The position numbers and the translations under genes are program-made. Positions 1 to 11,329 of a stretch of DNA of 64,000 nucleotides are shown here, piece after piece. How positions within the stretch are numbered: position 1 is the first letter of the stretch; each line of letters starts with the position of its first letter. Source of the DNA: Dysidea avara (taxonomy: Eukaryota; Porifera; Demospongiae; Dictyoceratida; Dysideidae); assembly GCF_963678975.1 (NCBI RefSeq), contig NC_089272.1:38941391-39005390 (forward strand), given 5' to 3'. The notes beneath the pieces are model-generated. The model saw only the letters and a list, made by a program, of their open reading frames with translations, made no database searches and had not been told where the DNA came from.

Positions 1-1110
1 CTCGTGGTCACATCCCCATTGCAAAGCAGCAGTATGGGGAATACCATAATCTCCTAGCAGAGATTTCACCAATGAAGGTGGATACAACTGCCTGAAAGCT
101 CTATTACAAACCCTTCCAAAATTGCTGGATGTTATTCTCCATTGTCTCGCATCAAACCACAGTGGGTTGTGTCGCTGGCCAACGCTCATAGACTGAATCA
201 ACTCCACTTCTTCAGCTGTTGGTCTTAAGGCCTCAACAAGGTCATCAACAGAAACCTCCCTGGTGGCAGCGATATCAAGTAACTTGTCGAGTGGATCAAT
301 TAACACCGGATTGGAGCTAGGTGGAGGAACGGACTGTAATGACCTATCTTCTTCTTGCTTATAGTAATGTTGAATTCCTGTATCACATCCAGTACTCTCC
401 AGTTGTTGTAGCAAGTCATTCACGTCTAGCACAGGACCAGTGTACGTTACATAGCCAACCACTGACGATTTTCCAAAATCCAAGTCAGCAGCAAAAGATG
501 AATTTCCACCTTGTGTAGGCCTGGACCAAGCACACCTCATGCTTGTGCATGTTTGTGGAGTTATTTCAGTCAGTGTGATCAGCAAAGCAGCAACATGAAC
601 ACAGGTCTGGGTTTCACCGGTAGGACATTTACAGTTGGCAGCAACAGGTTTTCCGTCCATTATCTTTGTGAATAAACGGTAAAATGGGGGTGTCCTTACG
701 CATGGTGGGTCGACATTTGGCCTTGATGTAACTAAAGCTACCAGACCTCACCATTTGTAAGTCAAACAAATGGCTACACTGGCACAAACGCACACCAGTT
801 CTGAAGTTCTTTGTGTACCCTCCCCTTGCCTTAAGGTATCCAGTAACACCACTTTCACTCACCAATGGGAAATCATCACTAGTCCACCCATCACTTGGTA
901 ATTGTTTAAAGCTGGGTGGAGGAGCGTACTGAACACATTGAAACGAAGTGGCTCCGATTTCCTCCTCTAACGAATCAGTATAAACAGTATCAGCCACTTT
1001 TTTTTAACCAGTTCTGCCTTATTTCCAGCTAAGGGTATTCGCCGTTCTCTCAAAAAGGCCTTCAGCTGATCCACAGTCCAGGACCGGTACGATTGTTCGC
1101 CTTCCGCCAT
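1..1110 (-). pseudogene. SAP + SWIM zinc finger + YqaJ-like nuclease protein, partial and frameshifted
   Basis: The minus strand starts at an ATG at 1110-1108 and runs off the left edge. The first about 37 residues form a SAP-like DNA-binding motif (WTVDQLKAFLRERRIP). A middle section follows, then a SWIM-type finger (CKCPTG...CVHVAALLITLTE, about 560-640). Near the edge is the start of a YqaJ-like exonuclease domain (RQWRITSSNFGRVCNR, WGCDHE). Two frame breaks are visible. One is in an 8-base A run (T run 998-1005 on the plus strand). The other is at a run of five C (686-692 region), where an extra base separates RKD from PFYRLF. Such proteins are common in invertebrate repeat fractions, so a transposon-derived or domesticated origin is likely. 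The breaks could be decay or homopolymer sequencing errors. Domain calls are by motif, and the catalytic core lies mostly outside the window. Confidence 0.7.
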
Positions 1111-1760
1111 TCAGTAAAGTAAAGCTATGACGTCACTAAAGTCACGAGAGAATTAGGAATATTACGGTACGCATAAGCTTATTGTCTATTCTCGGACAAA
1201 ATTATGTATTATTGGTCGAGTGGCACTGCTCGTAATGCTTGAAGCTGATCAAGTCTTTCTATACTTGATATGAAAGAGCAACTCTTATACTCTCAAAATG
1301 TATGCAGATATTTGGCTTAGTCCTTATTGGCTGTGAATTACAAAACTCCAAAATCTCCTCTGTCGTGCAATCTTAAATTCCATTTTTTTACAAATTAATC
1401 ACATGAGATAAAACAGTACATAATAAACAAAAACAAATTATCTTAAATATGGGCCTCAGCGACCTGCACAGCAATCGGTGCCTCAGCAGCGAAAACTGGA
1501 CCTGGCACCGCGAATGCACATAATTGCAGACCTCAACAAAGAGAAGCTCAATTTACATCTCAGCCATCCCAATCTTAAATTCGACCACATGTGAAGCACG
1601 TGCAAATCAAATAGTTACTTATATCGAATTCAAAGCTATTTTTATTAACATTGAGAGCATCAGCTACCGTTCAATAGTAAATAGATACATTCACAATGAC
1701 CGCACCTTGATTTTTGCCCGAATAGCTACATTGCATTTAGGCTTCTCTGACAGTAGCAGC
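1111..1760. other. intergenic stretch without recognised gene
   Basis: I see no convincing coding sequence here. Short open frames on the plus strand around 1524-1835 look like chance frames opposite the end of the helicase-transposase gene. A missing 3' exon of that gene could in principle lie here, because its reading frame ends just after a GT that could serve as a splice donor, but I could not recognise one. Confidence 0.4.
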
Positions 1761-4700
1761 CTAGCTACTGCACCCAGCACACACATACACAATCCAAATC
1801 CACTTAAATGGGGTTTTGACTATCTCCTGTCTTAAAAATGTCTTCAAAATGTCCAGGACATTGATTTCCATACCAAAGGATTCTCGAAAGGAATTAGCCT
1901 CTCCCTCTGCAAAATCTAAAAGGATTTCCTTATGAGCACTTGTCATTTCATACCTTGGAAAAGCTTGCTTAATATTAGCAGACAGCACTGACAAAGCTTT
2001 TCCTATAGACTCGCCATCTTGGTGATTCATCAGCACCCTGCCACATGCCATATAACCCTTTGTATTGTTGTTAAAACATACAACATTAAAAAGGTAAGGG
2101 AAATGATGATTCCCAGTATAATCAACGTCAACGAACAAGGCATCTGCCTTGTACCAATGATACAATTGAAAGGGTGACTGAAAGAATGTGTATCTCCTGT
2201 CTCTTGTAAATTGATATGCATTGTCTCCATCAAGTTGGTATGCTCCAATCAGTTCATCAATTTCTTTGCTTCTGCTTTCCAAGACTGTGCACTGTTTATC
2301 TATTCTTGCTTTTATGGCAGGGAATGATGCAATAATCTTAAATGGGTTGACTTTATCATTATCTATTTTCTCTACTTCCTTCCTTACTTTTTTCACAGCT
2401 GCTCTCATTCTGTCTAAATTTATTGCAGGCAAAGATGCTTCCATTGGACGATATGGCATTCCAACCCCTTTTTGTAATTCTTTGGGTGTGACTGACAGAT
2501 TGTGAGAAACGGCATTAGAAATATCTGCTAATACTCTAGGAGAAATTTTCCATTCTGAAGGTGCAGCGTGGTTATGCATGGTGTTGCCAGTTCCTGTATT
2601 CATAGCAACAAACCATCGTCTACCATCTCCATCCAGTTGTTTTGGGTAAATGTATACAATGTGGCAGCAACATGGACCACTTGGTTGGAGAGCCATGGTA
2701 GGATGCTCCTCACAACGATTTATCTTTTGTTTGGTTGAAACAATATAATCGCATCCTTCTCCTGCACATATTTTGACCCCAGAACAGTAGGATCTGTTCA
2801 TCAAAAGAGTTTTCCTTATTCCATCCAGATTTACTTCTAATTCCTTAACTGTTTCCTGGATTCGAGATAGCTGAAGGCAATGAAGCAGATAGTGAGGATC
2901 AGAGGTGGCATGTGGGGAATTCTGCACTTCAGGGAAGTACAAACAAATCTCATTCTCTGTTAATACTGTACCAAACCCAAGGAATTTTAACTGGTCTGCG
3001 TCACCTGGTTGCCACATCTGCTTTTCAAAAATGTTCATCAACCTAGGCTTCACCTGCATTCCTCTTGCTTGCGAGTTCTTGGTTAGACTAATTGTGATAT
3101 CCTGTGAACTGGCCAGTATCTTTTCAATCACAGTACAAGATGGATTCAATGACATCACTTGTGTAGGCCTTTCTAAATACTCTTCTCCTTTAGGGCAAAC
3201 CATGTATCGACGATGTACTTCATAATGGTTTTCAAAAGGTCGAAATGTGAAAGAAAGATCTAGTAGGCAGAGATGAACAGCAACGTATAATACTTTGCAC
3301 CATGAAAAGCTTGACATTGGAGTATCTGTTATCACCATACCACAACCCCAAGGTACGAGTTCATTATCTATAGACTCCAGGCACTTACATATATATGGAC
3401 TTGTTGATTTCATCAAAACACCTACTAACAAAGTTTCAGTTACAGTGCTCAACCCTGCATTGTGAAGCTGTTGCACAGCAGATAGTAGTGTGCACAGGTA
3501 GTCCTTAATATCACAACACTCTTCACAAAGCATATCTGATGCCTTACATATCATGCATAGAGGACTATTCGATACAAAGCAGGTGGGAGGTTCTGTATCA
3601 CCTGCACCTCCATAAAAAAATGAGAGAACCCAAGACAAACATTTACCGTGATAAACACTGTAAATAAATCGCCAAGCTTCAACATAATTACGAATCATCT
3701 CACGCTTCTTATCTTCATGTGCCACCTTATCATCCCCATCTATTGCACGGTCAAGTGCTTCTTTGACCCACAAACCTAAACGTTTGTCATCAACACATTC
3801 ATTGAAGTAAAGAGGACAACCAATTCTGATAACTTGAGTAATCCTAGGATTATCAACGCCCAATTCGTAAGACTCAGTTGCCACCAGCACAGAAGCATCC
3901 CCCTTTAAGAATCTTTTCTCTACTGAAACTCTTTCTTCAAATCGCACATTGCCTGTGTACTTCAATGTAGTAGTCTTATTCTTTTTTAGCAATTCAGTCA
4001 TCTGTTCAACATCACTTACAAAGTCTAGGTACACTACAGTAACATTCGAATCTAGAACTTCTACGATGTCTTGTGCAGTTCTTGACCAAGATGATGACTC
4101 GATTGATAGTGAATCACTATTATCCCTTTCAGCATCATCTACTGAATCTATCTCGGCATCGTCATCTAACGCAAGAGGCTTTTGTCTTTTGTATCGTCTT
4201 AAATGCAACACGAGGTTTTTCCGATGCACACCTTCAGTTAGTACAACACAATTATCGCTGTGTAAAAAATCTGCTTGAAGAATTTGTATTTGATCTTCTG
4301 TCAGAGTAGCAGACATTGCAAGGAGCTTACACTCCAATTGTCTCAATCTTTTAATGCCATCAAATGCTGGTCGATATGATGGCAATCTATCTAAAATCTT
4401 GTGGGCTTCGTCCAAAACTATGAGATGCAAATCATCTACTTTGTCTTTTAATGCACTGAACTGACCGATGGTTGCCTGGTAGCGTCCATTTGCTGGTGTC
4501 CCAAATAAATATTCAGGGGTGCAAAATGCAATGAGAGGCCTCTCACTATCACATGGGTTCCTTAACACTTTGCGAAAATTCATTTGGCTGTTTTTTTCCT
4601 GCAGCACCGCCAAGTGCAAATGCATCTATCCCCTTTAATTTCAAATTTTGAATTTGGTTTGTAATAACTGCTATCAGTGGCTCAATAACTACTGTTATTT

Positions 4701-5940
4701 TACCAGGGTTCATAAGGGCTGATGCAACGTAACAGAGAGATTTACCAGAACCTGTCGGCTGCACAACAATGACATCTTTTCCACCCTGCAATGCTTCAAT
4801 AGCAGCTACTTGAAAATTTTTGTATTGTGTCACCTTCAGTTTAGATTTTAGTGATTCTAATTCTGTTATAACGCAAGGAGCCAATGATGGTTGTGAGCTG
4901 TGAGGAGAGATAGAATTGCTTGGTGCTTCATGTGACTGTTGAGACTGATAAGTACTAGCACCAAAATCAGTAATATTCACATCTGGCTCATCTATGTAGT
5001 TATCACTATCAGGGCAATCATGCACACTATACTCTTGCCTCGCATCAAAGAAGTCTTCTAAAACTTTCAATACTGCTAGTGCATTAGGCCTTGCTTCTGG
5101 ATCCTGCAACCAACACTCTTTGATTAAGCCAGAAAGTGTTGTGTCTACATTTGTGGGAAACACAGGCCGTAACCCATGCCGAACATTGTCAATTAATGCC
5201 ATAGAAACATTACACCACGCAGGCTTGCAGCATACTAGCTCATAGGCAAGTATGGAAAATGCATATATGTCAGAAGCCTTGTTAGGTCTCAGTGGAAATG
5301 CACCATTTGAAAGCAATTCTGGTGACATGTAACCGGGTGTCATTAATTGCTTCATCGTAGTAGAATGAGAAGAACGTTGTGGGGCTGTTGGAACATTAGC
5401 ATAGTCAGTAAGCTTAAAAACAAACTCATCATGATGCAACCCATTTACCAAAAACATTTGATGGCTTAATATCTCCATGTATTATGCCATTACTGTGGAG
5501 AAAGCCAACCCCCTCAATGATGTCAGTCAGCGCAATAATTGATAAATCAAGAGGCATTTCATTTCCATAAATAACCATTAAGTCTTCAAGTGAATGCACA
5601 ACCTCATCTCCTAGTTTCTTTTCACAAAGCTCCATAATTACATAGCCAGACTGGGGGCAGAGACCATATATTTTGGCTACTTTAGGATGATCATGCATGT
5701 GCAAATATTGCTCGTATGACTTTACAAGTGACTATAAGAATAACCCTTCAACTTCTTAACAGCAAATTCTCTACAATTCATTGTACCTACGTACACTCTA
5801 TTGCTTGCACCATCTCCAACCTCATTCGTTAGTGATACAGTTATCTTTCCCTCCATATTATATGGGCTTTCCCACACAAATGACTTGTGTGATGGCAGAG
5901 TCACATTGATCCTTCTGGGTCGCTTCTTTGGTGGCTCCAT
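1761..5940 (-). pseudogene. Protein kinase-like / RecQ-like helicase / MULE-type transposase composite gene, frameshifted
   Basis: Read on the minus strand from ATG 5940-5938. A basic stretch (KKRPRR) comes first. A kinase-like domain follows: glycine loop EVGDGASNRVYVG, VAIK-type FAVKKL, catalytic loop HGDIKPSN, DYA in place of DFG, and MSPEL in place of APE. A superfamily-2 helicase comes next with PTGSGKSLCY, LIVLDEAH, LAMSATLT and a RecQ-like motif V (VLVATESYELGVDNP); a clear motif VI is not visible. The last third has a Cys/His finger-like segment (CCCHIVYIYP...HNHAAP), then ADALFVDVDYTG and EILLDFAEGEANSFRESFG, which match the first two catalytic Asp blocks of MULE transposases. The third catalytic block is missing. 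Four reading-frame segments must be joined, with breaks near 5722-5734, 5450-5454 (A5) and 4591-4597 (T7). I infer a transposon-derived fusion gene, probably decayed. Confidence 0.65.
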
Positions 5941-6127
5941 TGCTAAGGGGAGAAAAGTGATCATCACTAGTGGTGCTCCACAGCATTACTACCCAATCTC
6001 TGTAAGCATACTGTACCTCGAATTGCCGTTTATGCCGGCCGTCAGAACAAGCGTAAGAATTCTCTATAAATCAGATGCTGAAGTATAGATACCCACAATG
6101 AAATTTATATTATCACAGCACAGTAAC

Positions 6128-6366
6128 AAAGTTTCACATCTCAAATTTCACACTTACCAGTTTGGTGGCATCATGCCGTAAGTGTGAAATTTAGTGTAAG
6201 TGTGAAAACTGGTAAGTGTGAAATTCTTTAAAACTGGTAAGTGTGAAATTCTTTCGCACGTGCTGTTTCGCGCGCATTCCTTTGGACCATGCCAGTGGCA
6301 TGGTCCAAAGGAATGCGCGCGAAACAGTGGCATGGTCCAAAGGAATGCGCGCGAAACAGCACGTGC
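6128..6366. repeat. Compound inverted/direct repeat (hairpin-forming)
   Basis: The left half carries repeats of ACTGGTAAGTGTGAAATT, in inverted orientation at 6145-6164 and direct at about 6206-6226 and 6231-6251. The right half is a 32-base palindrome arm at 6263-6294 whose reverse complement occurs twice in tandem at 6296-6327 and 6328-6359, with a single-base centre at 6295. The arms contain GCGCGC and ATGGTCCAAAGG. It looks like a small non-autonomous element or a fold-back insertion. No target duplication was identified. Confidence 0.75.
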
Positions 6367-6510
6367 CCGAGGTAAAACCCCCAATGCTAATTACGTTTTG
6401 AACGAAATCACGGAGTTGCAGCTGATTTACTGACAGCATTTAACATGGTTCCTTACAGAAACATATTAACTTCGTTGGATATACCGCAATCTAAGGTACG
6501 CCAATGTGTT

Positions 6511-6930
6511 AAAGGTTTTAAGGAAGCAACATTTCCCCCTTCTTTTTCGACGTGTGATATCAATGGTTTTTATCACTCGTAAGTATTCTTGCTGCCATTT
6601 TGATGTTTGATACTAAAGGTTTTAAGCAATGGTGTCTGATAAATTCACTACCTGTCCCTACGTTTTACGTAAAAGGTCTTACCAGTTGCTGGCATTACTG
6701 CTACCACCTATACGTTGTATACTAAAGGATTTGCCTGTCGCTGTTATACCTGCTTCTTTTACGTTTACTATCAAAGGTTTTACCTGTCGCGGATATACCA
6801 CCTGGTATGCATGTTCTGTATTTAAAGGATTTAGCCGTCGCTGTTATCCCAACCATAATGGTGTTTCCTTTAGTTGTAAAGGATTGGACACTTCGCTGAT
6901 TTCCCACCTTCGTTTCATACCTTTATATTA
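6511..6930. repeat. Degenerate ~52-bp tandem repeat
   Basis: The motif AAAGG(A/T)TTT followed by CTGTCGC recurs at 6511, about 6563, 6615, 6672, 6724, 6773, 6824 and 6878, giving spacings of 49-57 bases. Copies are strongly diverged. A 100-codon open frame on the plus strand runs through part of it and shows the same periodicity (IKGFTCRGY, FKGFSRRCY), but nothing suggests a real protein. Confidence 0.65.
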
Positions 6931-7137
6931 AAAACAACCTACATCAATATTATATATATAATACCTATACCCGGGTTGCCGCGGTTTGCCAACTTGACAA
7001 ATTGACACAATAAGCCACATTATTACATGACGGTAATTTTCAGTTCACTTACTTTGGGTTGCGAGTTGCGTTGCATCATAGGTTGCTTTAACCACCACCA
7101 CATGCTGGAGTAATCAGAATCACTGAGACGGGACGCT

Positions 7138-7387
7138 TACCGTGTTTTCAGGTTTCTGGCGAAAATCAAAGCATTAACGTGATCAAACACGTGATCCGTG
7201 CTTCGAACTAGCAAGGCTTACATAACTTGCAACATACTAGCAATACTTGAACGTGTACAATGATTGATCGGCAAAAGGTAGGAATATTCACTTTAATGCC
7301 TTGCAAGTTCGAGATGTTTGAATTACAGATCACGTGTTTGATCACGTTTATGCTTTGATTTTCGCAAGAAACCTGAAAAACACGGTA
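7138..7387. mobile_element. MITE with ~60-bp terminal inverted repeats
   Basis: The left end at 7138-7200 (TACCGTGTTTTCAGGTTTCT...) is matched in reverse complement by 7326-7387 (...AGAAACCTGAAAAACACGGTA). Both arms include ATCAAAGCAT and GTGATCAAACACGTGATC. There is no coding capacity. The superfamily cannot be assigned, since no clear target-site duplication was found. Confidence 0.75.
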
Positions 7388-7414
7388 TGTGGGCAGTAGG
7401 TTGATATATTGAGT

Positions 7415-7470
7415 CACGTGATCTCATACGCACGTGATCTCGTATACACGTGATCTCATATGCATGTGAC
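7415..7470. repeat. Four-copy 16-bp tandem repeat containing CACGTG
   Basis: Units start at 7415, 7431, 7447 and 7463 with exact 16-base spacing, consensus CACGTGATCTCATACG; the fourth copy is CATGTGAC. Three units contain the E-box palindrome CACGTG. The array lies between a MITE and the NLR-1 pseudogene. Confidence 0.8.
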
Positions 7471-7596
7471 CTAATTGCTCCTAGCTAGAGATTGTGCAAG
7501 AACATTACAATAGCGATTATATCAATATCTACAACCATGCAAGTTTAGTGTACAGGTGAAGATAAGCTGCTGCTTTTTAAACAAGTCACTACAAGT

Positions 7597-10500
7597 TGTT
7601 GCACTGGCTAATAATATGAAGACCACAGGAATTATAGAAGCACTCAGCGATTTATCAAAATTAGTATTTTTAATAATTATTGTACTGAGGAAGCAAGCGA
7701 TGCTATAGCATTAGCAATCTCAAGTAATTTAATTTAATACCCATATTATTTGTTTGTGAAAACAATCTTCGAGCAGGTGTAGCAAAAATTTTAAATGCAT
7801 TAAATTGTGTATCAATTAAAGAACTGAACTTTCGAGATAGCAACATTTCTGAAAGTGCTGCTTCAGAGTTTGCTGTTACTATTTCTAATCAGCGTTGTTT
7901 GGAAGAATTAGTTTTAGATTATAACCACTTGTGTACAAAATTCCTAACACTTGCAAGATCACTGCATAGCATAAACACATTAAAACTACTTAATCTTAAC
8001 AACACTTCCCTCACTGAAGAAGCTGCTGATGCCATTGCTCTGGCAATATCAAGTAATCATGGATTAGAACAACTATACCTTGGGAACAACAAACTTCGTG
8101 CTGGAGGAATCAAGATAGCAAGAGCTTTAAAAAGTATATCAACACTGCAAATATTGGATCTTAATGATAATCACATGCCCGTAGAAGTGGCTCTAGAATT
8201 AGCATCTGCTATTGCACGTAATTCTTCCCTAAAGCAATTAAGGGAAGAACTATGGCTTGACAATTATTTGTTAATATCAAATAATACTGCGCTTGAAGAA
8301 CTATGGCTTGGCAATAGCAGGTTTAAAGCTGGAATACTAAAAGTTTTAAAGGCATTAGAAGTAGTACCAAAGCTCAGAGCATTAGACATTGAGGCTAATC
8401 ATACACCAGGAGAAGTATGCGATGGACTAGCAAATTTTATGCAGTGTAACAGTAGTACAGATTTACATACTTTGTTCTTGGAGGGTAATGATTTACATTT
8501 AACTGGAGCTACACTTGTTGAAGCTTTGTGCCTCTTGACTAATTTGAAAGCAATAGATTTGAATGGTAATAATATTACAGGAGAAATGGCTGATAAACTA
8601 GCAGTTGCTATACCCAATATGACTTCACTACAACAACTATGGTTAAAAAACAATAACTTGGAGACTGATAAGGTAATAACAATTGCTCAATCACTGAGCA
8701 ATTTAACAACAATAAAACAACTTAGCCTTACAGGTATATAATCAAATCACAGGAGAAGCAGCAGATGCCATACTGTCAGTCATTCACAGTAATAGTAAAC
8801 TAGAGAAGCTTTATCTTTGTGATAATGGTCTTCAAGCAGGTGCACTGGCAATTGTTAAGTGGCTCCAAAGTGTATCTACTTTGAAGGCATTGAACCTGGA
8901 CAATAACAGTATACCGGACAGATATGGTGATTGTGGAATTAGCCACCTTTATTTCCAGCATGCATTTAGTTGAAATAGATTTTTATTTATTATTATTTTT
9001 TATTTATTAATGCTTTACCTGGTCCTACAGCCTGCTCAAAGACATTAGCTACATAAGTTTTGCCTTTAACTATTTAAAACTATCTGGAAAATTCATCTTA
9101 CAGGCCTTGAGTAACATGAACACCCTTTCTTTGTTATGTTTAAACAATTGTGACTGAATTTTGGAAAATCACCCATATGGGCGCACGTGAAATAATTCGA
9201 ATTTGCATGTTTACTGAGTTGATAATAAGAGCAGGGCACAGTTTTGAAAATATTTCAAGAATTTTCTTGTAATTTAAGGTATCGAGAATGGCTTCAAACC
9301 ACCAACAAGTAGATTTGTGCTATAAAGTTTTTGATTTGCTCATTAAATATTTTAGGTGTCAAATGTGCCCATATGGGTGATTTTCCAAAATTCGGCCACA
9401 ATTGTTTTCTGACAAATGAAGTTGGCGGCTGCCGTTATCAATAATTTTTCTTTAATTTCTAGAAACAAATGAAGCAGTATCAACTTGCCAATCATTAAAA
9501 CATTTATCTACATTGAAAGTTTAAACATCAGTAGTAACAGAATTACTGAAACTGTTGCAGAAGATCTAGCATCAGTAGTGATGAGCAACAACAGATTAAG
9601 CACATTGACTCTTAGTGGATGTAAACTTAAGAACAAAACTGTCAAAATATTAAGAGCTCTTCAAGTTGTATCATCAATTACTGTTTTATTCCTTGGTTAT
9701 ATGGACATGTCTGATGGTGTGGTAACTGATTTAGTACTGGCTATTAATAATAACCCTCTTCTCAAGAATCTATGGTTGTGCAGCAATAAGCTTTCTAGCA
9801 GTTTGGTTGAAATAATGCATACCTGCAAAAGAAGTGCTAAATATTTAATTACACTAAATGTAGAATGGAATTCTGTTGATCCATCCACAATTACTAATCT
9901 AGTACAAACGATTGGTACCATTAATACTCTTGAAGCACTTTTTGTTGGAGGTCTAACTGTGACTATTGATGAAAAGTATATATATCTTTATAACTTATTA
10001 TTGTATTTAGAAAAACTATGTTCCCATCCTAACATGCAGATATAACTTCAGTTGCAGAATGTAGAGTAGTAGAGATTTTAAACTGTGAACTTCAAAGGCA
10101 CAAAATATCTAGCAGTATTAAAGCAAACTATGATGTGGATTATCTGCTATTTAATTATACTGACGCAGTAGTTGTTGGTGAACTTTATGATTCATACTTT
10201 ACAAGCAAATGTGATTTCCTCTCAAGTTACAAAAAGGCTAAGATGAAGTTATCACAGGTTGATGCTGCTACAATTATTTATTCACTACTGGTTATTTCAA
10301 AGCTAAAAAGTTTTTGATTTGGAACAGAGTAATATTGATGAAGTTGCTGCATTTGAACTGGCTGCTCTTATAGGATGCAGCAGTTCTCTGGAGCAGTTGT
10401 GGCTTGGAGGTAATCAACTAAGTACTGTTGGTGCCATCTTTATTTTAAACTCACTGGTGAATGTGTCAACACTGAAAGTACTTGATCTGAGTTATAACAA

Positions 10501-11260
10501 TATAGGCTGTCAATCAGCTGATAGTGTAGCAGCTGTTATTCAGTGTAATCCAATGTTACAATACCTGGGCCTGGATGGTAATGACTTGATGGACACAGGA
10601 GTTGTGACCATTTGCCATACACTGAAATGTATCACAAAGTTGAGAGTATTAAGTTTGAGTAGCAATGGTATTACTGATGATGCAGTAGAAGCAATTACTT
10701 TAAATTTTTGTAATTTCTAGTAATAATTGTTTGGAAGATTTGTTACTTGGCAATAACAAATTGAAATATGAAGGAATATGTAAAATTGTCCATTCTCTTA
10801 AGAACCTATGCTGATTAAGAAAACTTGACTTGTATCATAACAAATTTTCTAAACAGGTTGCAGATGAATTTGGCAGTCATCCTATCTAATTTTTACACTC
10901 TTCAAGAACTCTATCTAAGTGACAACATGTTGAAAGCTGAAGGAGCGATAAAGATCTTTGAATCATTAAAACACAAATCCAAACTTCAGGTGTTAACACT
11001 TAGTAATAATAACATTACTGATGAAGCAATTGATGAATTGTGTTTAGTATTAGCACAAAATCCTAGACTACAAGTTCTGTTACTTGGTGGAAACAAGTTA
11101 CAAACAGATGGAGTAGTAAGAATTGCACAAGTTGTTAAGTGTGAGAACACAGTAATGCGTCTGTTGGCTTTGTGTAATAATGATGTCAGTGAACAAGGAA
11201 AAGAACAAGCTAAAATCATGTTTTCAGATAACACATTGATTTATGTTTATACATTATATA
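7597..11260 (+). pseudogene. NLR-1: 5'-truncated LRR-only NLR pseudogene
   Basis: This region is collinear with the last about 3.4 kb of the intact NLR-2 exon (about 36550-40005) and ends at the equivalent of its C-terminus (LIYVYT versus LIHVYT). It encodes only ribonuclease-inhibitor-type LRRs, for example LEQLYLGNNKLRAGG. No death domain or NACHT precedes it. The frame is broken many times; the readable segments are 7899-8741, 9485-10045, 10135-10317, 10319-10720 and 10825-11325. A MITE sits at 9151-9397. Around 8215-8300 a small internal rearrangement repeats the EELWL motif. It arose by partial duplication of an NLR on the same strand. Product loss is certain from the breaks; a transcribed non-coding role cannot be excluded. 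Confidence 0.9.
9151..9397. mobile_element. MITE inserted in NLR-1, 7-bp target duplication
   Basis: The ends are inverted repeats containing GAATTTTGGAAAATCACCC and ATATGGGC, reading outward at both ends. The flanks carry ACAATTG at 9144-9150 and 9398-9404. Comparison with NLR-2 at about 38127-38150 shows the uninterrupted sequence, so the insertion point is confirmed by the paralogue. No open frame is seen. A 7-8 bp duplication would fit hAT- or P-type elements, but the superfamily is not certain. Confidence 0.85.
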
Positions 11261-11329
11261 ACAGCACAGACGTATATTTTTTGGTTTACTGTAGTTGCAT
11301 GCATTTTCCCAACAGAAGTCTCTAATTTC

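Noticed and set aside
1524..1835. 103-codon plus-strand frame
   Set aside because: It partly overlaps the antisense of the helicase-transposase gene and has no motif.
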